A stretch of DNA of 54,400 nucleotides from Frankiaceae bacterium (GTDB taxonomy: Bacteria; Actinomycetota; Actinomycetes; JADGOV01). The translations under genes and the position numbers were made by a program. The stretch spans positions 1 through 54,400 of the forward strand of contig JADGOV010000008.1 in assembly GCA_017882785.1 (NCBI GenBank). Direction: 5' to 3'. This document shows positions 9,109 to 18,653 of the stretch, in pieces (the first letter of the stretch is position 1; the number at the start of each line of letters is the position of its first letter). Under the pieces are notes generated by a model, which was given only the letters and a program-made list of their open reading frames with translations, ran no database searches and was not told where the DNA came from.

Positions 9109-10092
9109 GTGCAAGACTCCCCCACCGTGGTGACCCGCCGGATGCTGCTCCAGCTCCCCGGCCTGGCGATCGTGGGACTGCTGGGCGGCTGCCGAGGTTC
9201 CGGACGGCCGGCGCCGGAATCCACGACCGACCCGCAGGCCCTGGCGCGGCGGCGTGCCCGGGCCGACGAGCGGACGCTGCTGGCCGCCTACGACGCCACC
9301 GTGACCCGGCACCCCGCGCTGCGTGCGCAGCTCATCCCGCTGCGCCAGCAGCATGCCGGGCACCTCTCGGCCGTCGATGGGCAATCCCAGCCGGCACCCG
9401 CACCGTCGGCGCCGGTCATCAGTACGACCCCGGCAACGGCTGTCCTGGCCTTGGCAGCGGCCGAACGGAGGGCCGCGTCCGTCCGTCTCGCGGACTGCGT
9501 CTCCGTGGCAGCGGACTTCGCCGGGCTCCTGGCGAGCATCGGCGCGAGTGAGGCGACGCATGCGGCAGTGCTCCCAGCCCTGGCCCGGGCTGCGGCCGGC
9601 ACGTCGGCGCCGACGCCCGGCGGAGCGCACGGGGTGAGCACGCGGGTGAGCAGGACTCAGCCCGCCACCGCCGATCTGCCGGCCCTGCAGGCGGCTCTGG
9701 CCGGTGAGCACGCCGCGGTCTACGCCTACGGTGTGATCGGCGCGCACCTCGATGCCGCGGGGCAGCCGCTGGCAGCTCGCGCGCTCGGCGCGCACCTTAC
9801 AGCCCGGGACACCCTGCACGCGGCCATCGCCGCCACCGGCGGACAGCCGGTGGCCGCCGAGCCGGCGTACGTGCTGCCGTTCGTCGTCCGCACCCCACCG
9901 GCGGCGCTGCGGCTCGCGGTGCTGGTCGAAGACCGCCTGGCCGCCCTCTACCTCGCGCTCGTCACCGCCGCTGAAGATCGCCCTACCCGCGCGCTGGCCG
10001 CGGCCGCGCTGCAGACCACCGCGGTGGCCACGGCAGGCTGGCGCCAGCGTGGCCGGCTGACACCCCTCACCGAGGCGTTCCCCGGTCGTTGA
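9109..10092 (+). CDS. DUF4439 ferritin-like lipoprotein, possibly Tat-exported
   Basis: This is a predicted lipoprotein of 327 residues. Its signal region reads TRRMLLQLPGLAIVGLLGGC with the lipobox cysteine at residue 28; the paired arginines make Tat export possible. A variable region follows. From about residue 186 there is a helical ferritin-like DUF4439 domain (ALAGEHAAVYAYGVIGAHL, then LVEDRLAALYLALVTAAED). Glu and His residues are spaced in the manner of four-helix bundles, but I cannot confirm a di-iron site. The gene is divergent from rimP, and its last 26 bases overlap the convergent HAD gene. GTG at 9109 is the likely start; an alternative GTG at 9127 would shorten the n-region. 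Function unknown. Confidence 0.8.
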   Translation: MQDSPTVVTRRMLLQLPGLAIVGLLGGCRGSGRPAPESTTDPQALARRRARADERTLLAAYDATVTRHPALRAQLIPLRQQHAGHLSAVDGQSQPAPAPSAPVISTTPATAVLALAAAERRAASVRLADCVSVAADFAGLLASIGASEATHAAVLPALARAAAGTSAPTPGGAHGVSTRVSRTQPATADLPALQAALAGEHAAVYAYGVIGAHLDAAGQPLAARALGAHLTARDTLHAAIAATGGQPVAAEPAYVLPFVVRTPPAALRLAVLVEDRLAALYLALVTAAEDRPTRALAAAALQTTAVATAGWRQRGRLTPLTEAFPGR

Positions 10093-10804
10093 GCCACCCG
10101 TCGACAAGAGGGAGAAGGTCGGAGAGCCGGCTGATCCTCGCGTCGGGGCGTACGTCGTAGGCCGGCACGACCGCGTTGGGCCGCAGCACTGCCCGCATGC
10201 CCATGGCCTGCGCGCCGTAGATGTCGTCGTAGGGCCGGTCACCGACGAAGACGGCCGCCGTCGGGTCCCCGATCCGCAGCGCCGCCAAGATGGCCCGGAA
10301 GGCCGGTGCATGCGGTTTGAGCGTGGCCAGCTCGCTGGTGTAGATCCGTGCGTCGAGCAGGTCCAGCACGCCGTCGCGGGCCAGCCACGACTCGTGCCAG
10401 GCCCGGGGCCAGTGCGTGTTGGACAGCAGCCCGAGCCGCAGACCCCGCTTACGCAGGGCCCGCAGTACGGGCCCGGCCTCCGGATCGGTGACCGTGTGCG
10501 GACTCCACGCCTGCAGGTGGGCGGTGAGGGCCGCATCGTGCAGCGCGACGTCGACCGGGATGCCGGTGCTCGCCACCGCCGCCGCGACGACGTCCGCCGT
10601 CGTGCCGCTGCGACCGGTGGCCACGGCGGATTCCCACCAGGCGCGTTCGGCCGCCGCCAGCGCGTCGGCCAACTCCGGGGCCTGCTCGGGCGCCAGCACG
10701 TCGGCCGCGACCCTCCAGAGGTCGAGCAGGTCGACGTCGTGGTAGGGCGTCAGCGTGCCACCCCAGTCGAAGACCACCGCCTGGGGCGGAGTGCGGGTTG
10801 CCAT
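10067..10804 (-). CDS. HAD superfamily hydrolase
   Basis: This is a 245-residue haloacid-dehalogenase superfamily hydrolase with a helical cap. Motif I is FDWGGTLT (nucleophile Asp13), motif II LLSNT (Ser128), motif III lysine in LKPHAPAF (Lys163) and motif IV GDRPYDD (Asp189 onward). Motif I has Gly where classical phosphatases have the second Asp (DxG rather than DxD), so the general acid is missing or supplied elsewhere. DWGGTL variants of this kind occur in actinobacteria without known substrates. The gene lies 22 bases downstream of proS on the same strand and may be cotranscribed. Its 3' end overlaps the convergent DUF4439 gene. Confidence 0.85.
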   Translation of the reverse strand: MATRTPPQAVVFDWGGTLTPYHDVDLLDLWRVAADVLAPEQAPELADALAAAERAWWESAVATGRSGTTADVVAAAVASTGIPVDVALHDAALTAHLQAWSPHTVTDPEAGPVLRALRKRGLRLGLLSNTHWPRAWHESWLARDGVLDLLDARIYTSELATLKPHAPAFRAILAALRIGDPTAAVFVGDRPYDDIYGAQAMGMRAVLRPNAVVPAYDVRPDARISRLSDLLPLVDGWLNDRGTPR

Positions 10805-10826
10805 GGGGAGGGCGGCGTCGGGGGGG

Positions 10827-12536
10827 CTAGGAGGCGGCCAGCTCGCTGACCACGGTGTCGACGCGCGCCCGACGGCGCTCGCCCGTCCGCCGATCCTTGA
10901 CCTCCACCTGTCCCTCGATCAACGCCTTGCCGACGATGACAATCGTCGGCATGCCGAGCAGGTCGGCGTCGGCGAACTTCACCCCGGCCGACACCGGTCG
11001 GTCATCGAGCAGCACCCGCAGACCGGCCGCGGCCATCTTCTGTGCCAACTGCTCGGCCGCCTCCGGCTGACCGGCTCGGCCGACGGGGACGAGGTGCACA
11101 TCGAAGGGCGCGATCCCCGCCGGCCAGCACAGCCCGGCTGCGTCGGCGCTCTGCTCCGCGACGGCGGCCACCGCGCGGCTGACGCCGATGCCGTAGGAGC
11201 CCATGGTGATCCGAATGGGGTGCCCGTCGCTGCCGAGGGCGTCGAGGCCGAACGTGTCGGCGAACCGCCGACCCAGCTGGAAGATGTGTCCGATCTCGAT
11301 GCCCCGATCGACCGACAACGGAGAACCGCACCGCGGGCAGGGGTCCCCGGAGAGCACGGTGGCCACGTCGAGGTACCTCTCGACCACGAAGTCACGGCCC
11401 GCGACGACGTGGCGGGCGTGCCGGTCCGGCCGATTCGCGCCGGTCACCCACGCCGTGCCGACTGCAATCCTGGGGTCGGCGTAATACCGGAACGCCGGAC
11501 CGCTTCCGCTGGCGCCCGGCGGACCGACGTAGCCTTTGACCAGGTCCGGGCGGGCATCGAAGTCGGCCGGCTCCAGCAGGTCCACCCGAGCGGGCGCCAG
11601 CGCCGCTTCCAGCTTGCCGACGTCGACCTCACGATCGCCGGGGACGCCGACCGCGACGACCTCCCCGTCCACCTTCACGAGCAGGTTCTTCAACGTGGCG
11701 CTGGCCGGAACGCCGAGGAACGCCGCCAAGGTCTCGATCGTCGGGGTGCCAGGCGTCTCCAGCACCTCCAGCGGCGGGTGGGCCAGGGCGTCCTGGGCCG
11801 ACACGTCGGGGACGGACACCTGCACCGCTTCGACGTTCGCCGCGTAGTCACACGTCGAGCACTGCACGAAGGTGTCCTCGCCGATGGGGCACGGCGCCAG
11901 GAACTCCTCGCTAGCGCTACCGCCCATGAGACCGGACATCGCGGCGACTGTCCGGAAGTCCAGGCCGAGCCGCGTGAAGATCCGCTCGTAGGCCGACCGG
12001 TGGAGTTCATAGCTGGCCCGCAAGGCCTCGTCGTCCAGATCGAAGGAGTAGGAGTCCTTCATGACGAACTCGCGTCCACGGATCACCCCGGAGCGCGGCC
12101 GCGGCTCGTCGCGGTACTTGGTCTGCACCTGGTAGAGGATCACCGGATAGTCCCGGTAGGAGGAGTAGAGGTCCTTGACCAGCAGCGTGAACATCTCCTC
12201 GTGCGTCGGCCCGAGGAGCAGGTCGCTGCCCTTGCGGTCCCGTAGCCGGAAGAGGTCCGGCCCGTACGCCTCCCAGCGCCCGCTCGCCTCGTACACCTCG
12301 CGGGGCAGCAACGCCGGGAACAGCACCTCCTGGCCGCCGATGGCGTCCATCTCCTCGCGGACCACACGAGCCACGTTCTCGAGCACGATCTTGCCCAGCG
12401 GCAGCCAGGTGTAGATGCCCGCCGCGACCCGACGGATGTAGCCGGCGCGCACCAGCAGCTTGTGGCTGGGTACCTCGGCGTCCGCCGGGTCCTCGCGCAG
12501 GGTGCGCAGGAACAGCGCCGACATCCGGGTGATCAC
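10827..12536 (-). CDS. proS: Prolyl-tRNA synthetase (bacterial type)
   Basis: ProRS charges tRNA-Pro. The 569-residue protein is the long bacterial form with an editing (INS) domain. The N terminus [20 protein letters not shown] and the class II motifs ([20 protein letters not shown], then the [10 protein letters not shown] region) are diagnostic. The mid-protein part around [19 protein letters not shown] is the YbaK-like editing domain, and an anticodon-binding domain ends the protein. The GTG start at 12536 (MITRMS in actinobacteria) has GAGGAG eight bases upstream. The frame is open much further upstream but that part is unlike any ProRS. No T-box-like leader is visible in the 188 bases before it. 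Confidence 0.97.
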   Translation of the reverse strand: MITRMSALFLRTLREDPADAEVPSHKLLVRAGYIRRVAAGIYTWLPLGKIVLENVARVVREEMDAIGGQEVLFPALLPREVYEASGRWEAYGPDLFRLRDRKGSDLLLGPTHEEMFTLLVKDLYSSYRDYPVILYQVQTKYRDEPRPRSGVIRGREFVMKDSYSFDLDDEALRASYELHRSAYERIFTRLGLDFRTVAAMSGLMGGSASEEFLAPCPIGEDTFVQCSTCDYAANVEAVQVSVPDVSAQDALAHPPLEVLETPGTPTIETLAAFLGVPASATLKNLLVKVDGEVVAVGVPGDREVDVGKLEAALAPARVDLLEPADFDARPDLVKGYVGPPGASGSGPAFRYYADPRIAVGTAWVTGANRPDRHARHVVAGRDFVVERYLDVATVLSGDPCPRCGSPLSVDRGIEIGHIFQLGRRFADTFGLDALGSDGHPIRITMGSYGIGVSRAVAAVAEQSADAAGLCWPAGIAPFDVHLVPVGRAGQPEAAEQLAQKMAAAGLRVLLDDRPVSAGVKFADADLLGMPTIVIVGKALIEGQVEVKDRRTGERRRARVDTVVSELAAS

Positions 12537-12724
12537 GACAACGGCTCCTCGTCGAGGCTCGGGCCGGTCGCGGTCGCGGCCGCCCACGTACGGCTGAACG
12601 CCGCCGAGCCTATAGAGCGCAACCGAGAGCCCGACCGGCGCGAGGTGAGCGGCGCACGTCGTACACTGCCTGATCGAGATCGGGGCGGCGAAGTCGCCGT
12701 GCCACGGCGTGGAGTGAGTCACGC

Positions 12725-13744
12725 ATGGACTTCGCTCGGCAGGAGATGCGGCGGACGATTCTGGATCCGCGGGCCGGCTTCGCGCCGGTGGAGTCGGTCT
12801 CCGAGGTGCGGTGGGACCCGCTGACCGGGCACACCGCCCGTGTGTTGCGGGATCGTGTGCCGTTGGTGCCCACGGTGGACGGCGAGCCGGCGCAGCTAGC
12901 GGCGCAGACGCGGCTCGGGTGCCCGTTCTGCCCGGAACGGGTCCGCGAGGTGACTCCCTGCTTCCCGCCGGCGCTGGTCGAGCAGGGTCGGATCGACGTC
13001 GGCGCCGCGGTGTTGTTCCCGAACCTCGTCGGCTACGCCGAACACAGCTCCGTCTGCGTCTACAGCCCCGCGTTGCACCACCTGCCGCTGGCTGCGATGA
13101 CGTCGGCGCTGGTGGCGGACAACCTCGCCGCGCAGGTCGAGTTCTGCCGGGCGGTGCAGCACCCCGGTCGGCCGGCGCCGCGGTTGGGCTCGGGCTGGGC
13201 GTCGCTGAACGCCAATCACATGCTGCCCGCGGGGAGTTCGCTCTATCACCCGCACACCCAGGGGGCGGTGGACAGCGTTCCGAGCAACGAGCAGCGGCTG
13301 CTCGCCGAGGTACCGGCAGCCCGTTTCCGGGACTACCTCGACGCGGAGCGCCAGGACGGCCGGCGGTATCTGGGCGGTAGCCCGGACGTGGAGTGGCTGG
13401 CCGCCTTCGCCCCGCGGGGGCCGGGCGAGCTGCGGGCGTTCGTGTGGCCGGCCGGCAACCCGGCGGATCTCGATCGACCGCTGGTCGACGAGTTGGGCTC
13501 GGGCATCGCCACGGCGATGAACTTCTATGCGGAACTGGGCTATTCCAGCTGCAACTGGGCGCTGTACGGGGCACCGGTGGACCGGGTGGGCTATCCACTG
13601 AACCTGCGGATGGTCCTCCGGTCGAACGTCGCGCCGCTCTACCGCTCCGACGTGACGTGGCTGGAGCGGCTCCACCACGAACTCGCCACCGACGTGCTGC
13701 CGGAGGACCTTGCCGAACGGGCGGGGGACCGCTTCAGGCGCTGA
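12725..13744 (+). CDS. HIT-superfamily hexose-1-phosphate uridylyltransferase-like (GalT-like) protein
   Basis: This 339-residue protein resembles type I galactose-1-phosphate uridylyltransferases and ADP-glucose phosphorylases of the HIT superfamily. It has a CPFC pair (residues 66-69) matching the zinc-binding cysteines, and [19 protein letters not shown] (162-180), in which HPH (175-177) corresponds to the catalytic histidine triad and the following Gln is conserved. ATG at 12725 has GGAG about ten bases upstream. No galK or galE is nearby, so a role in the Leloir pathway is not supported and the nucleotide-sugar substrate is open. It is divergent from proS and followed by a small conserved gene. 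Confidence 0.7.
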   Translation: MDFARQEMRRTILDPRAGFAPVESVSEVRWDPLTGHTARVLRDRVPLVPTVDGEPAQLAAQTRLGCPFCPERVREVTPCFPPALVEQGRIDVGAAVLFPNLVGYAEHSSVCVYSPALHHLPLAAMTSALVADNLAAQVEFCRAVQHPGRPAPRLGSGWASLNANHMLPAGSSLYHPHTQGAVDSVPSNEQRLLAEVPAARFRDYLDAERQDGRRYLGGSPDVEWLAAFAPRGPGELRAFVWPAGNPADLDRPLVDELGSGIATAMNFYAELGYSSCNWALYGAPVDRVGYPLNLRMVLRSNVAPLYRSDVTWLERLHHELATDVLPEDLAERAGDRFRR

Positions 13745-13832
13745 GCGGGTCACACCGTCGGGTGCTCGTGGCGGCCCGCGGCGGCCCGGCGGCTAGGGTC
13801 GGGCCGGGTACGCCGACGGGGAGGGGACGGCC

Positions 13833-14129
13833 GTGGTGTTCAAGGCCGTTGGGGACACGCGGCCCTATCCGGACCACGGTTTGGACGCGCGCGGCTGGTC
13901 GCGGATCCCACCCCGCCAGGTCCGGCTCGACCAGCTCGTCACCACCCGGCGCGAGCTGTACCTGGACCGGGTGCTTGCCGACGACTCGACGTTCTACGGT
14001 GACCTCTTCCCGCACGTGGTGCAGTGGAACGGCGAACTGTACCTGGAACAAGGCGTGCACCGGGCGCTGCGCTGCGCCCTGCACCAGCGGAACTCACTGC
14101 ACGCCCGGGTCCTCGACTTGACGCAGTGA
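13833..14129 (+). CDS. Small conserved actinobacterial protein, ParB/Srx-like segment
   Basis: This 98-residue protein is familiar as a conserved actinobacterial hypothetical: KAVGDTRPYPDHGLDARGW, IPPRQVRLDQLVTTRRELYL, then DSTFYGDLFPHVVQWNGELY and QGVHRALRCALHQR. The last part looks like the end of a ParB/sulfiredoxin-like fold (dGhHRxxA pattern), which is my inference. The function is unknown. The start is GTG 13833 or the next GTG at 13836, both behind a purine-rich GGGGAGGGG. It lies 88 bases after the GalT-like gene on the same strand and converges on the Rrf2 gene. Confidence 0.7.
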   Translation: MVFKAVGDTRPYPDHGLDARGWSRIPPRQVRLDQLVTTRRELYLDRVLADDSTFYGDLFPHVVQWNGELYLEQGVHRALRCALHQRNSLHARVLDLTQ

Positions 14130-14206
14130 TCGACCCCCGATCGGGCCAGCACCCCGTGCCTCGACCCCCACCGGCGCCCACACCGCAGCCTGACGGCACC
14201 CGGCCG

Positions 14207-14761
14207 CTACGCTCCCCGAGCCGCGCGCTCCCCAGCATCAGCCCCGGAATCGGCCGCAAGGTCAGCCCCGGTTCCCGTCGTGTCCCGAACCAGCGCGTCC
14301 ACGGTGAAGCCCTCGAGGACGGCGTGCAAGCCGGCACGAACGCCGAGCCACATGGCCTCCAGCCCGTCGGTGGGGGGTCGCACCCGGTTAGCTCGGCCGG
14401 TGAGTCCGCAGGCCTCCGCGAGCGGGCGGTCCACCGCGGCGATGACGTCAGCCAGCGTGATCTGCTCGGTCTGCCAGCCCAATCGGTATCCGCCGAACTG
14501 CCCGCGCAGTCCGATGACGATGCCGGCCCGGGAGAGGTCGAGCAGCACCGGATCGAGCATCCGTCGGGTCAGTCCCTGTGACCGGGCCAGCGACTCCGCG
14601 GTCTGCACCCCCGGCGCCGGGGTGCGGGCCAGACCGAGCAGCACCCGCAACGCCGCGTCGGCGCGGGGGCTGACCGCGGCCCGGGCGGTGTCGTCGTTCA
14701 GCGCGAGGCGCAGGTCAGCCGACTCGGGTTCCCTTGCCAGCGGAGCACCGGTGTCGCTCAT
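14207..14761 (-). CDS. Rrf2-family transcriptional regulator (likely sulfur control)
   Basis: This 184-residue protein is an Rrf2-type winged-helix regulator: [13 protein letters not shown], recognition-helix region [19 protein letters not shown], wing [13 protein letters not shown] and [14 protein letters not shown]. Iron-sulfur Rrf2 proteins carry three cysteines after the wing. Here only one cysteine (LAEACGLTG) is seen, so a cluster is unlikely and a CymR-like cluster-free mode is more plausible. Its ATG overlaps the cysA stop (ATGA), making it the last gene of the sulfate importer operon. It probably represses that operon in response to sulfur status, perhaps at the palindrome upstream of sbp; this is inference. 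N- and C-terminal extensions look disordered. Confidence 0.85.
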   Translation of the reverse strand: MSDTGAPLAREPESADLRLALNDDTARAAVSPRADAALRVLLGLARTPAPGVQTAESLARSQGLTRRMLDPVLLDLSRAGIVIGLRGQFGGYRLGWQTEQITLADVIAAVDRPLAEACGLTGRANRVRPPTDGLEAMWLGVRAGLHAVLEGFTVDALVRDTTGTGADLAADSGADAGERAARGA

Positions 14762-15729
14762 GCGCTGGCCACGAGCGAATCCGAGTCGGCAGACACCCGC
14801 TCCGGACGGACGTAGACCGTGCTACCCGATTGGAGGCCGAGTCTGGCAGCGGTGGTCCGGGTCACCTGAGCCCAGGTCTCCACGCCGTCGAGCAGCACCT
14901 CGACGCGCACCTCGAAGCCGAGCCGGACCACCCGCAGCACGGTCGCCGGTACGGTGTCCGGCGCCGGTTGGACGAGGACCTCCAAGTCGTGCGGGCGGAC
15001 CAGCTCGCCGCCGAGAGTCGTCACGGGGCCGAGGAAACTCATCACGAAGTCGTTCGCCGGCCGCTCGTAGAGCTCGTCGGGCCGTCCGCTCTGCTCGACC
15101 CGCCCGTTGGCCAGAACGACAATCGAGTCGGCCACCTCCATCGCCTCCTCCTGGTCGTGGGTGACGAAGACGGTGGTCACGTGCACCTCGTCGTGCAGCC
15201 GACGCAGCCAGGTCCGCAGCTCCTTGCGCACCTGCGCGTCCAGGGCACCGAACGGCTCGTCGAGGAGCAGCACCTTGGGTTCCACCGCGAGGGCCCGGGC
15301 CAGCGCCATCCGCTGGCGTTGGCCGCCGGAAAGCTGGGCGGGATAGCGGTGAGCCATGGCGTCGAGGTGTACCAACTCGAGCAGTTCGGTCACCCGGCGG
15401 CGGATCTTGTCCTTGGGCACCTTGCGGATCTCCAGGCCGAAGGCCACATTGCGGTAAACCGTCATGTGCTTGAAGGCGGCGTAGTGCTGGAAGACGAAGC
15501 CCACGTTGCGTCGCTGCGGCGACAGTCGGGTCGCCTCCTCGCCCTCGATGGTGATGGTGCCGGAATCCGCCTGCTCGAGACCCGCGATAATCCGTAGCAG
15601 TGTCGACTTCCCACCGCCGCTCGGACCGAGGAGAGCGGTCAGTGCCCCGGTCGGGATGTCCACAGACACGTCGTCGAGAGCGACGAAGTCCCCGAAGCGC
15701 TTGGTGACGTGCGCGGCATCGATTGCCAT
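14758..15729 (-). CDS. cysA: Sulfate/thiosulfate ABC transporter ATP-binding protein CysA
   Basis: CysA is the ATPase of the sulfate/thiosulfate importer. The 323-residue protein has Walker [10 protein letters not shown] (residues 35-43), a Q-loop in [20 protein letters not shown], signature [15 protein letters not shown], Walker [13 protein letters not shown] and H-loop [16 protein letters not shown]-terminal TOBE-like segment ends in [12 protein letters not shown]. Start ATG 15729 interlocks with the cysW stop (TGATG) and its stop overlaps the Rrf2 start. The open frame continues far upstream, but the part before MAIDAAHV is out-of-frame cysW sequence. Confidence 0.94.
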   Translation of the reverse strand: MAIDAAHVTKRFGDFVALDDVSVDIPTGALTALLGPSGGGKSTLLRIIAGLEQADSGTITIEGEEATRLSPQRRNVGFVFQHYAAFKHMTVYRNVAFGLEIRKVPKDKIRRRVTELLELVHLDAMAHRYPAQLSGGQRQRMALARALAVEPKVLLLDEPFGALDAQVRKELRTWLRRLHDEVHVTTVFVTHDQEEAMEVADSIVVLANGRVEQSGRPDELYERPANDFVMSFLGPVTTLGGELVRPHDLEVLVQPAPDTVPATVLRVVRLGFEVRVEVLLDGVETWAQVTRTTAARLGLQSGSTVYVRPERVSADSDSLVASA

Positions 15730-16562
15730 CAGGCGCTGTCCTTCGGTCGAAGAAATTTGATCAACAGGAGAATGACGACGGCCAGAAAGGCTAGCGCGAA
15801 GGAGGCCGCGTAGGCCGCTGCCTGGTCGAAGTTCTGGTAACGCTCCTCGACGAACAGGGTCAAGGTCTGGGTCTGGTCCACCAGCCGGCCGGATACGACC
15901 GCGACGGCGCCGTACTCGCCGAGCGAGCGGGCGAGGGCGAGCACCATGCCGTACGCGAGCGCCCAGCGGATCGCCGGCAGGGTGATCCGGCGGAAGGCTG
16001 CCCACGGCGAGGCACCGAGGGTCCAGGCGGCCTGCTCCTGCTCGACACCTACCTCGGCCAACACGGGGGCCACCGCCCGCACGATCAGCGGGAGCGAGAC
16101 GAACACCGTGGCCAGCACCATCCCCGGGATGGAGAAGATGATGGGGAAGCCATGGTCGGAGAACCAGCCACCGAGCGCCGTGGTGTTCCCGTAGACGAGG
16201 ACCAGCGCCAACCCGACGACGACGGGAGAGACAGCCAGCGGCAGGTCGATGAAGGCGTTGAGGACCCGCTTGCCCGGAAAGTCGTGCCGCACCAGCAGGA
16301 TGGCAACACCGACGCCGAAGACGGTGTTCAGCGCTACCGCCAGGACGGCGACGATCACAGTCACCTTGAAGGCATGCAGCGCGGAGGCGGAGGACAGCGC
16401 GGTCCACACCGGGGTGAGCCCATGGTCGAAGGTTCGCCAGCAGATCAGCAGCAGAGGCAGGACCAGCAGGAAGAACAGGTATGTGAGCGCCACCGAGCGC
16501 AACGCGACCTTCGACACGGTGGAGGCCGCGACCTTGGGCGCGGCCGAACTGAGTTCAGGCAC
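15729..16562 (-). CDS. cysW: Sulfate ABC transporter permease CysW
   Basis: CysW is one of the two membrane subunits of the sulfate importer. The 277-residue protein has about six hydrophobic segments, starting at [20 protein letters not shown] and ending at [19 protein letters not shown]. The coupling-helix motif [20 protein letters not shown] is the EAA loop that contacts CysA. The region [13 protein letters not shown] is typical of CysW/CysT. It overlaps cysT upstream by eight bases and cysA downstream by one base. Assignment as CysW rather than CysT rests on gene order and on [18 protein letters not shown]. Confidence 0.92.
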   Translation of the reverse strand: MPELSSAAPKVAASTVSKVALRSVALTYLFFLLVLPLLLICWRTFDHGLTPVWTALSSASALHAFKVTVIVAVLAVALNTVFGVGVAILLVRHDFPGKRVLNAFIDLPLAVSPVVVGLALVLVYGNTTALGGWFSDHGFPIIFSIPGMVLATVFVSLPLIVRAVAPVLAEVGVEQEQAAWTLGASPWAAFRRITLPAIRWALAYGMVLALARSLGEYGAVAVVSGRLVDQTQTLTLFVEERYQNFDQAAAYAASFALAFLAVVILLLIKFLRPKDSA

Positions 16563-17502
16563 GACGCGCCCCCCATCGCTGCAGGACGTCCAACAGGATC
16601 AGCACGACCAACGCGATGACCAGCAGAACCGTGGACACGGCGGCCGCGCCGATGGGGTTGTCACTCTCGATCTGGCCGAAGATGCTGACCGCGGAGACCT
16701 GGGTCTTGAACGGGATGTTGCCGGAGATGAGCACAGTCGCGCCGAACTCGCTGATCGACCGGGCAAACGCGAGCGCGGTCCCGGCGGCCATCGCCGGGAT
16801 GAGGTTCGGCAGCACGATGCGACGGAAGATGGTTGCGTTGCCCGCGCCCAATGATGCGGCCGCCGATTCCATCTCCCGGTCCAGCTCCAACAGGACCGGC
16901 TGCACGGTGCGCACGACGAACGGCAACGTGACAAACAGCAGCGCCACGACGACCCCGCTCCGGGCGTAGGCCAGATTGACCCCGAGCGGGCTGCCCGGGC
17001 CGTAGAGCGCGAGGAGCACAAGACCGGCGACGATGGTCGGCAACGCGAACGGCAGGTCGATCAACATGTCGACCAGGGCCTTGCCGCGGAAGGTGTCCCG
17101 CACGAGCACCCAGGCGATGAGGGTGCCCATCACGAGGTTGACGACGGCAACGAGCAGCGAGGCGACCACCGTGAGCTTGAGCGCCGCCCAGGACTCCGGC
17201 GTCGTCACCGCCTGCCAGAAGAACGCCGGTCCCTTCTCCGTCGACTGCCAGACGACCGCCGCCAGCGGGATGAGCACGATGAGGCTGAGGTACATCGTCG
17301 TCATGCCCAGCCCGAGAGCCACCCCCGGGCCTACCCGACGGGTGCCGTCGGGCCCGCCCCGGCGCCCGCCCAGCCCGCCCAGCCGGCGCCGCCCTCGAGC
17401 GGGCGCGGCCGGAGGTGGTGGGCTGTCGAGGTCGATCCGCGCCTCCACCGACCGATCCTCGGTGGATCGGCCGGTGGCCAGCGCGCGGCTACCTGGGGTC
17501 AA
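16555..17502 (-). CDS. cysT: Sulfate ABC transporter permease CysT
   Basis: CysT (CysU) is the partner permease. The 315-residue protein carries about six transmembrane segments and an EAA loop (ESAAASLGAGNATIFRRIVL), followed by SISEFGATVLISGNIPFKTQ, a conserved CysT stretch. It has an unusual Arg/Gly/Pro-rich cytoplasmic leader of about 60 residues before the first membrane helix (MTTMYLSLIVLIPLAAVVW). The true start may therefore be further in, although the annotated start lies only six bases after the sbp stop and fits the operon. Its 3' end overlaps cysW by eight bases. Confidence 0.92.
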   Translation of the reverse strand: MTPGSRALATGRSTEDRSVEARIDLDSPPPPAAPARGRRRLGGLGGRRGGPDGTRRVGPGVALGLGMTTMYLSLIVLIPLAAVVWQSTEKGPAFFWQAVTTPESWAALKLTVVASLLVAVVNLVMGTLIAWVLVRDTFRGKALVDMLIDLPFALPTIVAGLVLLALYGPGSPLGVNLAYARSGVVVALLFVTLPFVVRTVQPVLLELDREMESAAASLGAGNATIFRRIVLPNLIPAMAAGTALAFARSISEFGATVLISGNIPFKTQVSAVSIFGQIESDNPIGAAAVSTVLLVIALVVLILLDVLQRWGARRA

Positions 17503-17508
17503 CGCAGA

Positions 17509-18522
17509 CTACTTCTTGGTGGCGACACCGAGCTTGCGCTCGACATCGGCCATCACCGAGGACTGCGGGTCGAAGAACTGCTTGGTGACCAACGTCCAGC
17601 CACCCAGGTCCTTGATCGTGAACAGCCCGGTCGGCGTCGGGAAGGCGCTGGCCGGCACGGTCCCGGCGACGACTGGCCGGTAGCCGTTGGCGGCGAACTC
17701 CTTCTGCGCCTGAGCCGAATACAGGAAGTCGACGAAGGCCTTCGCCTGCGTCGGGTGCTTGCTGGTCGACGTGGCGGCCACCGGGTTCTCGATGAGGATC
17801 GTCGAGGAAGGAACGACGTAGTCCAGCGCCTGACCCTTCTGCTGGGCGAAGATCGCTTCGTTCTCATAGGCCAGCATCGCGTCGCCCTTGCCGTTGGTGA
17901 AGGTGCCGAGCGCCTTGCGGGCGCTGTCATCCTGCACCGGCACGTTCGCGAACAGCGCCTTGAGGTAGGCCTCGCCGGCGGCCTTGTTCGTGCCCTTGGC
18001 CGAGGCCGCGCCGTAGCCGGCCATGACGTTCCAGCGCGCGCCGCCGGAGGTGAACGGGTTAGGCGTGATGACCTGTACGCCGGGTTTGGTCAAATCGGCC
18101 CAGGTCTTGATGTTCTTGGGATTGCCCTTGCGTGTGACGATCACCACGACGGAACGCGTCACCATGCCCTTGTACTGGTTCGCGTTCCAGGTGGTGGCGA
18201 CCTTGCCGGCCTTGACCAGCCGCGTCATGTCCGGCTCGAGGGAGAAGTTGACGACGTCCGCCTTCAGGCCGGCGACCACCGCGCGGCTCTGGTCGCCGGA
18301 GGCGCCGTAGGACTGGGAGAAGGTGACTCCCTTGCCGGCGGGTGTCGCCTGGAAGTCCTTGATGAGCTCCTGGTACGCGGCCTGGGGGGTGGAGTAGGCA
18401 ACGAGGGACAGCTGCACCTTCTCGCCTGAGCTGCCCGCGGTCTTGGTGTCGCTGCCGCAGCCGGTGGCCGCGAGCGCGCCGATGCCGACGAGGGCAACCA
18501 TCCCCTTGAGGTGAGTACGCAT
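17509..18522 (-). CDS. sbp: Sulfate-binding lipoprotein
   Basis: This is the substrate-binding lipoprotein of the sulfate importer. The signal peptide ends in the lipobox LAATGC (Cys22), so it is anchored to the outer face of the membrane. Conserved sulfate-binding-protein segments are YGASGDQSRAVVAGLKADVV, FSLEPDMTRLVKAG and TPNPFTSGGARWNVMAGYG. The last contains the Ser-Gly-Gly-Ala-Arg ligand loop. It is first in the sbp-cysT-cysW-cysA-rrf2 operon. ATG at 18522 has a weak purine-rich site. The upstream gap holds a palindrome that could be the operator. Confidence 0.94.
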   Translation of the reverse strand: MRTHLKGMVALVGIGALAATGCGSDTKTAGSSGEKVQLSLVAYSTPQAAYQELIKDFQATPAGKGVTFSQSYGASGDQSRAVVAGLKADVVNFSLEPDMTRLVKAGKVATTWNANQYKGMVTRSVVVIVTRKGNPKNIKTWADLTKPGVQVITPNPFTSGGARWNVMAGYGAASAKGTNKAAGEAYLKALFANVPVQDDSARKALGTFTNGKGDAMLAYENEAIFAQQKGQALDYVVPSSTILIENPVAATSTSKHPTQAKAFVDFLYSAQAQKEFAANGYRPVVAGTVPASAFPTPTGLFTIKDLGGWTLVTKQFFDPQSSVMADVERKLGVATKK

Positions 18523-18639
18523 GCCTCTGCTTTCTCTTGGCGATCACGGTGTGGGTGTCGGGGTGTCGGGGCGTCGAGGAGGCAGGGTGGCGGGGTGGCA
18601 GGCGAAAACCCCCTAACCCTCGGGGAATTGCGTCTTTCC

Positions 18640-18653
18640 CGGTATCCCTACCG
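18640..18653. promoter_or_regulatory. Candidate Rrf2 operator upstream of sbp
   Basis: Perfect inverted repeat CGGTA-TCCC-TACCG, with five-base arms and a four-base centre, about 120 bases before the sbp start. The same operon ends with an Rrf2 regulator, so autoregulation through this site is a reasonable inference. I found no second copy by eye. Confidence 0.4.

Noticed and set aside
10067-10092. 26-base convergent overlap as a sign that one gene is false
   Set aside because: Both the DUF4439 lipoprotein and the HAD protein have clear domains up to their ends, so the overlap is taken as real.
12537-12724. T-box riboswitch upstream of proS
   Set aside because: No specifier/antiterminator pattern is visible in the 188-base gap.
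12537-13598. Upstream extension of the proS frame by about 350 codons
   Set aside because: It is antisense to the GalT-like gene, unlike any ProRS N terminus, and GTG 12536 has a good ribosome site.
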